Notes under the pieces: model-generated
What the model saw: only the letters and a program-made list of their open reading frames with translations
The model's database searches: none
What the model was told of the DNA's origin: nothing
Assembly: GCA_013339765.2 (NCBI GenBank)
Contig: CM023449.1
Location: 225,279,212-225,343,211 of the forward strand
Direction of reading: 5' to 3'
DNA length: 64,000 bases
DNA from: Haemaphysalis longicornis
Taxonomy: Eukaryota; Arthropoda; Arachnida; Ixodida; Ixodidae
In this document: positions 55,567 to 64,000 of the stretch, one piece after another
How positions within the stretch are numbered: position 1 is the stretch's first letter
Layout of the letters: each line of letters begins with the position of its first letter
Made by a program: the position numbers and the translations under genes

Positions 55567-55721
55567 CTGCGAGTACATGCGATTAGACAATTCCATGAGG
55601 TTTTCTTTGTGATGATGAACCTTTCAAACGATGCTTGTTTCATGTCGTGGGTCTGCACTTCGTAACCTCGCCATCAGTCCGACGCCTGAGGAGGTGGAGG
55701 AGGGGGTTAGAAGAGGCTCGC

Positions 55722-56328
55722 GCGTTACAACAAAATTGTGAAACTTGTTTTTTGGATAATGGTATGGACAGTGAAAAGAAATTAGACCTACCAATATGCT
55801 GTATTGAGCAATTTGTTAAAACGAAATTTTCCGAAATTTATCATTTTCTGATTAAGTAGGTGTTATTAAAAATTTTAGGGAAGGCTCCCTGGTTTTTCCT
55901 TTATGTGATGACTAGCGTTAGTATGCGGCGATGCCCTGGTGGGCCACTATAGCAGTTACACTGGTGGATATAACACTGAGTTATTTCTTCAATAACGATT
56001 CCTATCAGTCAAACTTGAATAATAAATAACGTAGGTCCCCACGGGAGGCGTGTGGTTGAAAGAAAGTCTCCACAGATGGCGAGCGCTATGCGAACATACG
56101 AAGATTAAGTGAAGTGCACTTCCAAAGGGGAGTAATTAAAAAAATCCTGTTCGCCTATTTATTAGCGAGTTAGAACATAATTGTGAAATTAGTTTTTGGA
56201 CAATTGTATGGGCGGCAAAAAGAAATTAGATATACCAACGGGCTTTTCTAGGTATTGAGCAATTTGTTAAAACGTAATTTTCCCAAAATTATGATTTTCC
56301 TATTAGGAAGCTGTTATTAAAAAATGTT
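55722..56328 (+). repeat. Pair of about 165-bp direct repeats
   Basis: 55722-55882 and 56166-56328 share AATTGTGAAACTTGTTTTTTGG-type, AAGAAATTAGAYMTACCAA and TTGAGCAATTTGTTAAAACG segments. Copy 1 has neither, so they arrived in copy 2 after the duplication. The class is unknown. Confidence 0.75.
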
Positions 56329-56661
56329 CTTAAACAGTGTTTAGATGCCTGTACATGTAAACTATATCAACGTAAACCAGATAAACATCGGAACTAGCCT
56401 GCGATAGAAAAACTACCTGAAAAATTATTTCACCGAATTACTCTCTCGCAGGTGCAATTTTTTAAAGAACTTCAGCAATATTGAGCTCGTACACGATAAT
56501 AAAACTGTGCTCTTGAAATTTGAAAGCCTTTTGACCGCCAGTTTGGCTGGGTTTTGACATCCCGTATTAGGCCTTCTCGGCTCATCAGGCGTCTCATTTA
56601 GCAAATTATTTTCGTCCTTTTACCGGCGACGCCGGAGGTGATCCTTAAAATATGTGTTTTG

Positions 56662-56897
56662 CACCCACCGCGGAGGCTCAGTGGCTAAGGCGTCGTGCTG
56701 CTGAGGACGAGGTCACCGGTTCGATTCGCAGCCGTGGCGGCCGCTTTTCTGATGCAGGCGAAGAGCAAGAATGCCCGTGCGTACGAGATTTCGGCGCATG
56801 TTAAAGATCCCCAGGTGGTCAAAATTAATCCGGAGCCCTCCACTACGGCGCGCCTCATCGCCTGCGTTGCGTCGGCGCGTTAAACCCTACAATCTTA
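56662..56897 (+). mobile_element. Ruka-type tRNA-derived SINE, full length
   Basis: Begins CACCCACCGCGG with an A box (GGCTCAGTGGCTAAGG), a B box GGTTCGATTCG at 56718-56728, the body (GCGGCCGCTTTTCTGATG, ATGCCCGTGCGTACGAGATT, AAAGATCCCCAGGTGG) and ends GTCGGCGCGTTAAACCCTA with a short AT-rich tail. Absent at the aligned site in copy 1 (near 3770). The tRNA-like head has about 70 bases and both Pol III boxes intact. Confidence 0.92.
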
Positions 56898-58034
56898 ATA
56901 AATGGCGCTAGGGACTCTATACCTGCTGGATTCATTTTTAGAGAGCGCAACCTTAGGGACAAAAAATAAATGTTTAGGCACCCATACTAAGCACGGAAAA
57001 TATCATTTAGGCATTTATGAACATCAGAAACTCTACTTTAGGCATACGTATGCCTAATTGTAATTAGTACAATGGCAAATTTTAATTTTAGGACAAATTA
57101 TTCACAGCGACACATGGGCGGTTGCGTGGCGTTGATCCCCTTCTTTGCTTGTTTTTGTTGCGTTAGCAATTAGCAATGAACAGGGCATGTCGCCAATAGT
57201 AGCGCCATTGATACCTTGACACAGTGCGACAGAATGGCATAGACCTAAAAGCTCAAGGTGACGGACTGCAGCGACGTTGGTTGCGGTGTCGATTCGTTCC
57301 GGCCACTGGCGGCTTAGTTTAGTTGCTCGGGGTAACCTCGGGACGAGGTGGCGGAGGCTCGAATACTGATTTCTGCGTTGGCGTGTTTGGTACGGTGGGT
57401 GGGTTCTCTTTGTAAATAGCGTGAGGCAAACACCTAGCGGCGGGCGTCTGAAGCGAGGACAGTTTTAGAAAAAATTGGATACGAAAAACACCCGAAGAAA
57501 GAATGCATAACCCCCCAAACTGCAGTTTTAGACGCTAAATAGTCCGTGTAGTCAGTAATTTCAAAATAAATACACCTAGGCAAAATAGAGTATTGCTGAA
57601 AATGTTTGACTTCCCTTAGTTTATGCTTATATGTCAAAAAGGTTTGATACGAACTCATGGAAGAAATAGCAATATCGCCTTTATTTCCTGTCGCGACTCC
57701 TTACGTAGCCATTAAAGGGCGTTCTTCCAGCAACGCCTCTTTTTGTAACGGTTAAGCCTACTTTAATGGGGCTTGTTCTGTCGCTATCTGCGGGGTGAAT
57801 TGGGTTTACGGAGACATTTCACTAAAGGCCCCTGGGCAGTCATGCATTCATGTCATCTTGTTGTGATGCCCCTGAAATAAACGTTTTCCCGTAAATGTAT
57901 TTGATATAGCAATGAAGGCGACTCCAAAGCGGTTCGTTGTAGAGCGCCCCTTAGGAATTCTAGCTATCCTAGAGGAAAGGCCTAGTACCTCCATATTAAT
58001 GTGTCGCATGCTTTGCCGAGTACCCCCGTAGCCA
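56898..58034. other. Non-coding duplicated sequence
   Basis: Aligned in part with 3770-4500. No gene. Confidence 0.5.
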
Positions 58035-58870
58035 GGACCGTCTAACGCCCTGCATTTCCACAAAAATGCAGAAATCACGGAAGTTCCACCTGTAATCGCT
58101 ACAATGGCGTAAATAAAGAAAACTGGTCGCACGAAATTTTAAAAAACTAAAAATCAGAAAAAATACAAAATAATTACGAAAAATGGCAAAACATATACCG
58201 CGTCACAGATTGAAGGCGGGCCAGTTGGTACATAACTAACTTGTAAAACAGCGTTATAAACAGGAGTACAGAAAGGGCACACAGACAGGACGCTGACCAA
58301 CAGACCAACACCGGGTGGGACGAACTTGTGGTTGATAGAATAGGTGTACAGGCGTGAACGGCAGTACGCCGAAGCCAGATGACTGATGCACATTGAAGAA
58401 TCTTGGAGATGAAGCGGAAGGGAAATGGAAGAGAAGCCCGATGTAGAAGAAATTGACTGCAACATCTGGCTTCGGCGTACTGCCGTTCACGCCTGTACAC
58501 CTATTCCATCAACCACAAGTTCGTCCCACCCGGTGTTGGTCTGTTGGTCAGCGCCCTGTCTGTGTGCCCTTTCTGTAGTCTCTTTTAGCGCTGTTTTATA
58601 AGTTAGTTATATACCGCGTGGCATTTCCACAATAATGCAGATTTTGTGAAAGTTCTACCGGTAATCGTAATAGCGTAAATGGACACAATTATTCGAACGA
58701 AATTTTTAAAACCTAGAGAGTTAATCAAAATGAAAAAAAATGGCTTGAATACACAACTGTTTAACACCCTGCATTTCCACAATAATGAAGATTTCGCAAA
58801 AGTTACACCTGCACTCGTTATAATAGCGTAAAGGGAGATATTCGGTCGGACGGGATTTAGAAAAAAAAAT
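58035..58870 (+). repeat. Satellite array, about 140-bp unit, interrupted
   Basis: Units at 58035-58170, 58610-58720 and 58755-58870 match the array at 4540-5090. A fold-back element (58204-58608) is inserted in the second unit. Confidence 0.8.
58193..58619. mobile_element. Fold-back element with 11-bp target-site duplication
   Basis: Element 58204-58608 is flanked by the exact repeat ATATACCGCGT (58193-58203, 58609-58619). Arms of about 150 bp (58230-58382 and 58463-58610) are near-perfect inverted copies, sharing CAGAAAGGGCACACAGACAG, GACCAACAGACCAACACCGG and AGGCGTGAACGGCAGTACGC; the loop is about 80 bp. No coding capacity. Confidence 0.85.
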
Positions 58871-59155
58871 TATTTGGATGGAGAAAATTCACACTCAAGA
58901 CACGCGTCATAATAATGCTATGCTTTAGTAGATAATTCTCTGAATTTCCGCCCAATTGTTTTCTTGCAGGAACATTTTCTTACAAGACCTGTGCACACAA
59001 GTAATCTTTCCTGAGGAAGGTGTACAGTTGTGAAGCCGGCATTGCAGGGGCTCGTAAGAAGAGCTGTACCGGTGTACATGCAATATTATTAAGAAATTCA
59101 TTCAGAAAAGCAGTGAAGCCGACTTTATTAAGGTTCGACGTGCGGCGGGTCGGCA
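58871..59155. other. Unassigned sequence
   Basis: 58920-58960 aligns with 5130-5170 of copy 1. The following 190 bp is specific to copy 2. Confidence 0.5.
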
Positions 59156-59907
59156 TTAAAGGGACACTGAAGTGAATTTGTCAAGCTCCCGTTTTTGCTT
59201 GCACTGCGTAGACTGGCTCAAATTAGCACACTTTTCATCGTTTATCCGGTTGACAAATCGGTAATTATTTTACACAGCGCGAAAGAAGAAAAACTACTAT
59301 GTGCGGTTTGCGGCGGCCGCACCAACTAAAGCTGTGACGTTGGGAGGAGGGAGCACCGTGATTGGACGATGCCCAAGGTTAGCAATCAAACAAGTTTCGG
59401 TTTCGGTTTCGGTTCTGTAAAACACAACCTGTGGCGTTGTTGGATGGGCATTCTCAATAACTCAGTAATCATCGTACCGCGCTTCTGCCATGTTGTCAGC
59501 TGTAAAAATGCATAAAGATAAGCCTCCCAGGACGGCTTGGAATCGTAGCATTCACTAGCCGAGGCCTACGCAGTGCATGAACGCCCTCCGCGTCCCTGCA
59601 GACGCTCAAATGCCATGCGCTTTTCCCCCATATTTGGAGCTTGCCACACTCACGCCTGTATCGTAAAAAGCGTGTTCGCACCAGGCCAAGGGTCTGTTGA
59701 TTCTGGCCTGTGCCCACTGCCCGCAAGCAGTCGGTGCTTATGGCAATAGCACGCCAACGAGAACTCGCTAGCGCGCCAGTGCCAGCCTGCGCGCGTTCTG
59801 TGAACTAGTTCGTGGCGCAATGAACGTTGCGGCCCAAAAAGAGGTGAACTCAGTATAGAAAACATCGGCGGAAAACGAAAAAGTTAACTTATAAAAAAGA
59901 AACAACG

Positions 59908-59986
59908 TACCCGCGGGGATTCGAATTCGCGACTTGCAAAAGTCGCTTGCGTTGACAGAGCTAGCGCTCCAGAACAACCCGGCCAC
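59908..59986 (-). other. tRNA-like module inside element D
   Basis: - strand: CCGTGGCCGGGTTGTTCTGG (A-box-like), GCGCTAGCTC, then GCGAATTCGAATCCCCGCGG (B-box-like). Homologous to the modules in A-C. Confidence 0.65.
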
Positions 59987-60760
59987 GGAGCGGGCTATGC
60001 AGACCTTGATAATGTAAGGTATATATTGTATAACCAGTTTACATTACCCTTTTATTTAGTTTTGGCATTTTAAGCAGCTTAGGTGACTATTTGTTGTTTT
60101 GCGCTCGTGCAGTAAGCATCCCCCAAGTTTCCACAATATATCACGTCTAGCAATTGCATTTCTTAGACGGAAAAGCGTTCGGAGATGCGTAGTCATGCTG
60201 CTGACCGCTGTGCTTGTTCGCCCAGCGCAAAAAAGTGCTTCCCGCAACCTAGTTTTACGCTGTACGGTAAAAAATTCTTATGAAACATCCCCCTCGCGAT
60301 GGGCACGGTCAAATGCACAGCATTTTCGGGGCGCACGACGTTAAGTAGGTTGGGTTACGTTAATGTTGTTGCAGTTGTTGCTGTTGGTTGTTATTGTTGT
60401 TGTTCTTGTTATAATTATTATTGTAATTAATGAGGAGTCGTAATTAATGGTCACGTGACATCATTTATTATCTGGTTCGAAAGAAATTGACAGCGAGAGT
60501 GAACGCCGAGAACCGCCCTATCACGGCACGACCGCGCCACGACCACGTCACGACTACGTTACGATCACGCCACAACTGTTGTTGCTCCCGCGCCAAACTA
60601 CGACGCATGCGCGCCCCACCTGTTGCTGAACGCGATCCGAGCACGCAGAGAACACGCGAGGAGCAGCGGAGAGCAGGCGAGGAGGAGTGGGGGAGAGGGC
60701 GCACCAGGAACGGCTGTTGCGGACGAGGCCGCGCGCTCCCGTTTGACTTCGGCGCCGCGG

Positions 60761-60792
60761 TATAGTGCCTAGAATATATTCTAGGCACTATA
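60761..60792. repeat. Perfect 32-bp palindrome
   Basis: TATAGTGCCTAGAATA followed directly by its exact reverse complement, with no loop. CCGCGG lies on both sides (one extra base on the right). Confidence 0.97.
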
Positions 60793-60848
60793 GCCGCGGA
60801 GCGCAACCACGGCGGAGAGGAAGCAGACGACGCAGGCGACGCGCCTCC

Positions 60849-60862
60849 GTTGCCATAGCAAC
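60849..60862. promoter_or_regulatory. RFX-type X-box motif
   Basis: GTTGCCATAGCAAC matches the X-box consensus GTNRCC-N(0-3)-RGYAAC exactly and lies in CpG-dense sequence next to a GCGCATGC motif. Whether it is bound or drives any transcript is not known. Confidence 0.5.
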
Positions 60863-61071
60863 GCGGCGCATGCCCAGAGAGCAGTGGGGGTGAGAAGTGC
60901 GAAACGCGAGGAGCAGTGGAGAGCAGGCGAGGAGGAGTGGGGGAGAGGGCGCACCTGGAACGGCTGTTGCGGATACCGAGGCACGCCAACGCCGGGTGAC
61001 ATCGTAAGTTAAAGAAATGCTCTGCATTTAAAATAACAGTTGATTTTATTTCCTTAGTACCTATATTGACT

Positions 61072-61336
61072 TCGCTGACTCTTCTCGATTGATTGTATGG
61101 TTTAACGCGCCGACGCAACGCAGGCGATGAGGCGCGCCGTAGTGGAGGGCTCCGGATTAATTTTGACCACCTGGGGATCTTTAACGTGCGCCGAAATCTC
61201 GTACACACGGGCATTTTTGCTTTTCGCCTCCATCAGAAAAGCGGCCGCCGCGGCCGGGAATCGAACCCGCGACCTCGTGCTCAGCAGCGCGACGCCTTAG
61301 CCACTGAGCCACCGCGGCGGGTCGCTGACTCTTCTC
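61072..61336 (-). mobile_element. Ruka-type SINE with perfect 15-bp target-site duplication
   Basis: Flanked by TCGCTGACTCTTCTC at 61072-61086 and 61322-61336; SINE body 61087-61321. On the - strand it has the A box TGGCTCAGTGGCTAAGG, the B box GGTTCGATTCC, the full body and a tail reading CATACAATCAATC. The best-preserved SINE in the window. Confidence 0.97.
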
Positions 61337-61826
61337 CCGCCTTCAAGATGCCCTATATTTTCCTACTGGCGTAGCAGTCAGCGAAGCGTCGCATGTGAGC
61401 TTGTGCAGCGCTTGTGTGAAGCGACCTTGACTTGGAGCTAGATACAGTGTACAAACTAACCAAATAAAGAAAGACACATTCTTCCATTCACAAACGTGTC
61501 CTGACTTCGTTTCAACTGAGAGAACGAATTGCGACGACCCGTCGGCGGCCGGCGGACGAAACGCTGGGCCGACTGACTCTGTCTGAAGGCCGGGGAGCCG
61601 TGCAGTAGCGCAGCCAATTGGCGAGCTCGGCTCCTCCCTACGTCACACGAAAACGCCGCAGAAAATGGGCGAGCGTAAAGAGAGGAGGACAGCATTTTCG
61701 AATTCATTTTTCTACTAAATAAAATCGCGTAAACGCGCCCAGAGTGGTTGAAACATGGCCTGGGGACTCCGGACTACAATTTGCGCTAGTAATCCCGCAA
61801 TGTTTACATATCACTTCAGTGTCCCT

Positions 61827-62238
61827 TTAAGGGACCCTGCAACACCTTCTCGAAATTTTTCAAAATCTTGAATTCTTGCAGAACGTAGGCAACCAACCCA
61901 CCCAGTACTTGGATTATGGGGTCGCAGCAGAAAATTACTGCCCATTGCCCATCACATAACTTAGAAACTTACTCAAAAGGTTTTTTCTTCTTTCCCAGTC
62001 TTGGCGTTCTTCAACCGCTCGAATTACATCATTAAAGCAGTGTAGCCGCTGTTGGCCGGCTTTTGGCCAGTTAAGGCAATGAACGAATTCGGCAGCTCCT
62101 TAAACGGAAGGAGTATCTGCTGCGACGACGAAATCACGCAGGGCCGCCCAGTTGTGGCTATACCTTTCGCAGTGCTTCGCAGTGCAGTTCGAAAGAAAGA
62201 GGGAAGGCGCTTGTCGGAAGTATTCCAGAGTGCCTTAA
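61827..62238 (+). mobile_element. TTAA MITE E, second Kolobok-like family
   Basis: TTAA (61827-61830, shared with D), then GGGACCCTGCAACACCTTC; right end CCAGAGTGCC then TTAA (62235-62238), an imperfect inverted match. About 404 bp, no coding. Copy 1 joins its flanks without it (near 5190). Related to 50352-51950. Confidence 0.75.
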
Positions 62239-63921
62239 GCGTTTATTCAAAAAGTCTCACTGGGGTATTCCAACAACTTTTCTTTTTGTATAACGGAACA
62301 GCCTCTGTGGGAAGAAATCATGTGGTTTCATAAATGGGGCTCCAAGAAATCTTGCAAGGTTACAAAACTTACGCTTCGCATATAGTGCGTTCATCACGCC
62401 TATACAAGGCAAGAATTGTGCAACTATTCTTCGTTGGCCGTATGCCTTTAATACTTACCGTGCGCTGTAGCTCTCTGAAATCACAAACAGCAGTTATTTA
62501 TTCCGATAAACTGCGAATCAAGGGTTCCTATTAATTTTCTTTTGAAATGTTAGCCAGTTAAAAATTAGGATTGTACTTTTTGCGCGCACTTAAGAGTAAC
62601 TTTGATGTAAACTTCCCGCAGTATTCAGTACAGGCAGCCTATGGTTGCAATGCAAACTTTGCGCTAAGTTACCAAATGGCCCTTATTTTATGTAGTAGCA
62701 GTATTCGAGGAATAATTATACCAAACTAAGTCATAATTAAATGTGTTAGAAGCCCCAACTGGGCAGCGAGCTTTCTTTCTGGATAAGCTTGCTGTAACAA
62801 AAAATAAAACACAAACACTTCGCCACAAAGTTTAAGAACGGCCCTTCAGAAATAACAACAATCTTGGGTCAACAAATCCCTCACCACTCTAGCACGCTAA
62901 CTCCAAAGACCGGTATTACTGCAAAGGGCTTTATGGGTGCTCAGTACCAGCTACCGGGGCAGAAACAGGATAGCAACCGAAGCTCCTCATGCTTTCCGGA
63001 AAACCTCATTTTTCGCTTACGTGTGACAACACCAGTAAAGGCACGATAAATAATTTCAATTTTTATACATGTTTTTTGGATATAATGGTGAGTTATCTTA
63101 TTGTAGCGCTTATTTTTGAATCAATTGTGCTCTTGTCAGGTTCAGATTATGTTCAGCCCCTGTATAACAAAATATTTCTTGATAATGTAAAAATATCAAT
63201 CGCGTGATTTGTGAACGGAGTTCCATCTGTACAAAAAAAAGTGGCGGAATGAAACTGTCAATAAATGAAGCAATAACGTTTGAACCTGAACACGCCTAGA
63301 ACGTTTTGTATTATTTCCCACGCTATTGCAAATGAGTGAGCGTGAAACCTCCGGAAAATCCGTAGGTTAGAAAAAGGTGTTTTAATTCCAAGCATTTTGA
63401 AATCGATACGAAAAAGTCTACGGTGCCCACTCAACCCGGCCCTCCTCACAGCCGATAGAAATGCTGCGGTAATGTATCCTCCCAAGCCATTCCGACTCCC
63501 TCCGTCACCAGGTGGTCATTCGCAACTTAGTTCGTTTGTGTGAAAGTTGCCGTATTGGCGGCACGTTCGACGGGCATGTACTGTAAATATCTTCAGTGCA
63601 GGCTGTGTCTTCGATGTAATTATTCCCTAAAACAGTTTAAACCACGATCGAACGAACCATAGTACGCTGGAGGTAAGTTCTATATTGACTCCACAATCAA
63701 ACAAGCACTGAATATGCTGCTGACATACTTGGCACCGCATTCTCGTCGACAGCGCTTAAGAGAAAAAAAATAATTTGCTCGTATCACGAATATCAGCCGG
63801 TCTGATACCTACACCGCTAGTTCCCGTCTCACCTAGCATGGCATACCAAGTTAACGTCCATTTAAATGCCAACAAGGCGATTGCCCACTCAACGCGCCCT
63901 ATTTGGCGCCAGAGTAGCCGC
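62239..63921. other. Non-coding duplicated sequence, pre-insertion allele
   Basis: Aligned with 5190-5497, 7148-7585, 8911-9683 and 10946-11124 of copy 1, without elements A and G and the gypsy element. The empty TTAA for A is at 62590-62593, the gypsy target at about 62994, and the empty TTAA for G near 63757. No conserved open frame. Confidence 0.75.
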
Positions 63922-64000
63922 GGCCCGTATCACAATGGTTGGTTGGCCGGCTGGCCGGCCGGTTCATAATTAATTAATTAATTAATAATTAATTAATAAT
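63922..64000. repeat. GGCCGG and TTAATTAA low-complexity tail
   Basis: GGTTGGTTGGCCGGCTGGCC followed by repeated TTAATTAA units to the window edge. Confidence 0.85.

Larger units (their letters stand above)
60273..61028. mobile_element. GC-rich insertion in element D, unknown class
   Basis: Element C reads GGTAAAAATATCAGTTG where D has this 0.75-kb block. A TAAAA may be its target-site duplication. Content in order: a (TTG)n run at 60361-60415; a CpG-dense part from 60480; two 70-bp direct repeats (60654-60723 and 60904-60973, two differences); a 32-bp perfect palindrome between them (60761-60792); an RFX-type X-box (60849-60862). Near its ends, AAATGCACAGCATTTT (60313-60328) and AAATGCTCTGCATTT (61015-61029) are roughly inverted. 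Open frames on both strands are composition-driven and not called. Confidence 0.6.
59156..61830 (+). mobile_element. TTAA-targeted DNA element D (Kolobok-like) with two insertions
   Basis: TTAA (59156-59159), AGGGACACTGAAGTGAATTT at the left; TCACTTCAGTGTCCCT then TTAA (61827-61830) at the right. It matches element C, apart from a GC-rich insert at about 60273-61028 and a Ruka SINE at 61087-61321. The right TTAA is shared with MITE E. Confidence 0.9.
55180..63966 (+). repeat. Tandem segmental duplication, copy 2
   Basis: Homologous to 2740-11124 in order and orientation (anchor pairs listed there). Copy 2 lacks the gypsy element and TTAA elements A and G of copy 1. It has extra insertions: a 165-bp repeat pair, Ruka at 56662, the fold-back element at 58204, TTAA elements D and E. 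The duplication reaches almost to the end of the window. Confidence 0.85.

Noticed and set aside
60487..60765. 92-codon + frame in the CpG-rich insert
   Set aside because: An equally open - frame lies opposite, and both cover low-complexity GC-rich repeats.
1..64000. Bacterial contamination or endogenous virus
   Set aside because: No operons, ribosome-binding sites or viral capsid or replicase genes were seen. All pol genes are gypsy-type or LINE-type retroelements.

Overview
The window looks like chelicerate genomic DNA, most probably from a hard tick. The main reason is four copies of a tRNA-derived SINE that I recognise as the ixodid Ruka type, plus I-like LINEs, an L1/Tx1-like LINE, an RTE-like LINE, gypsy-type LTR elements and many TTAA-targeted DNA elements. 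There is no operon structure, no rRNA, no CRISPR array and no convincing tRNA gene. Coding exons are short, GC-rich islands in AT-richer, repeat-dominated sequence.

The large-scale layout is an old tandem duplication. Copy 1 (about 2,740-11,124) and copy 2 (about 55,180-63,966) align block by block on the + strand. Each holds one splice-bounded exon on the - strand coding for a single transmembrane helix (3371-3459 and 55481-55566), so a host gene or exon was duplicated. Insertions present in only one copy reveal themselves against the other: copy 1 carries a deleted gypsy element (7590-8906) and two TTAA elements (5502-7147, 9688-10941), and copy 2 carries Ruka, a fold-back element and two other TTAA elements. 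Past copy 1 lies a worn LTR element (11125-12818).

Between the copies: a proline-rich - strand exon (13675-14044); a decayed LINE (14590-16285); a - strand gypsy pol relic (17080-20470) broken by two LINEs and one Ruka; a gag-only LTR element with target-site duplications (21730-24067); a + strand four-exon gene for an EB-module-rich, single-pass membrane protein (25325-32066) with two apparent frameshifts; a LINE 3' end (32325-33440); a strange patchwork of short shuffled direct repeats (about 33,700-35,960); an RTE 3' end next to a 104-bp tandem duplication; a third, inverted copy of a satellite-bearing unit (40160-40700); and two 1.65-kb TTAA elements joined at one shared TTAA (42673-47771), the first carrying a LINE with its target-site duplication.

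The most unusual system here is the TTAA element family. Its TIRs resemble Kolobok (T2-type) elements, each of four long copies contains an internal tRNA-like Pol III-type module, and copies sit head to tail sharing a single TTAA. Only the EB-module gene and the duplicated transmembrane exons look like host protein genes with good support. Everything was read by eye, so boundaries of degenerate elements are approximate.
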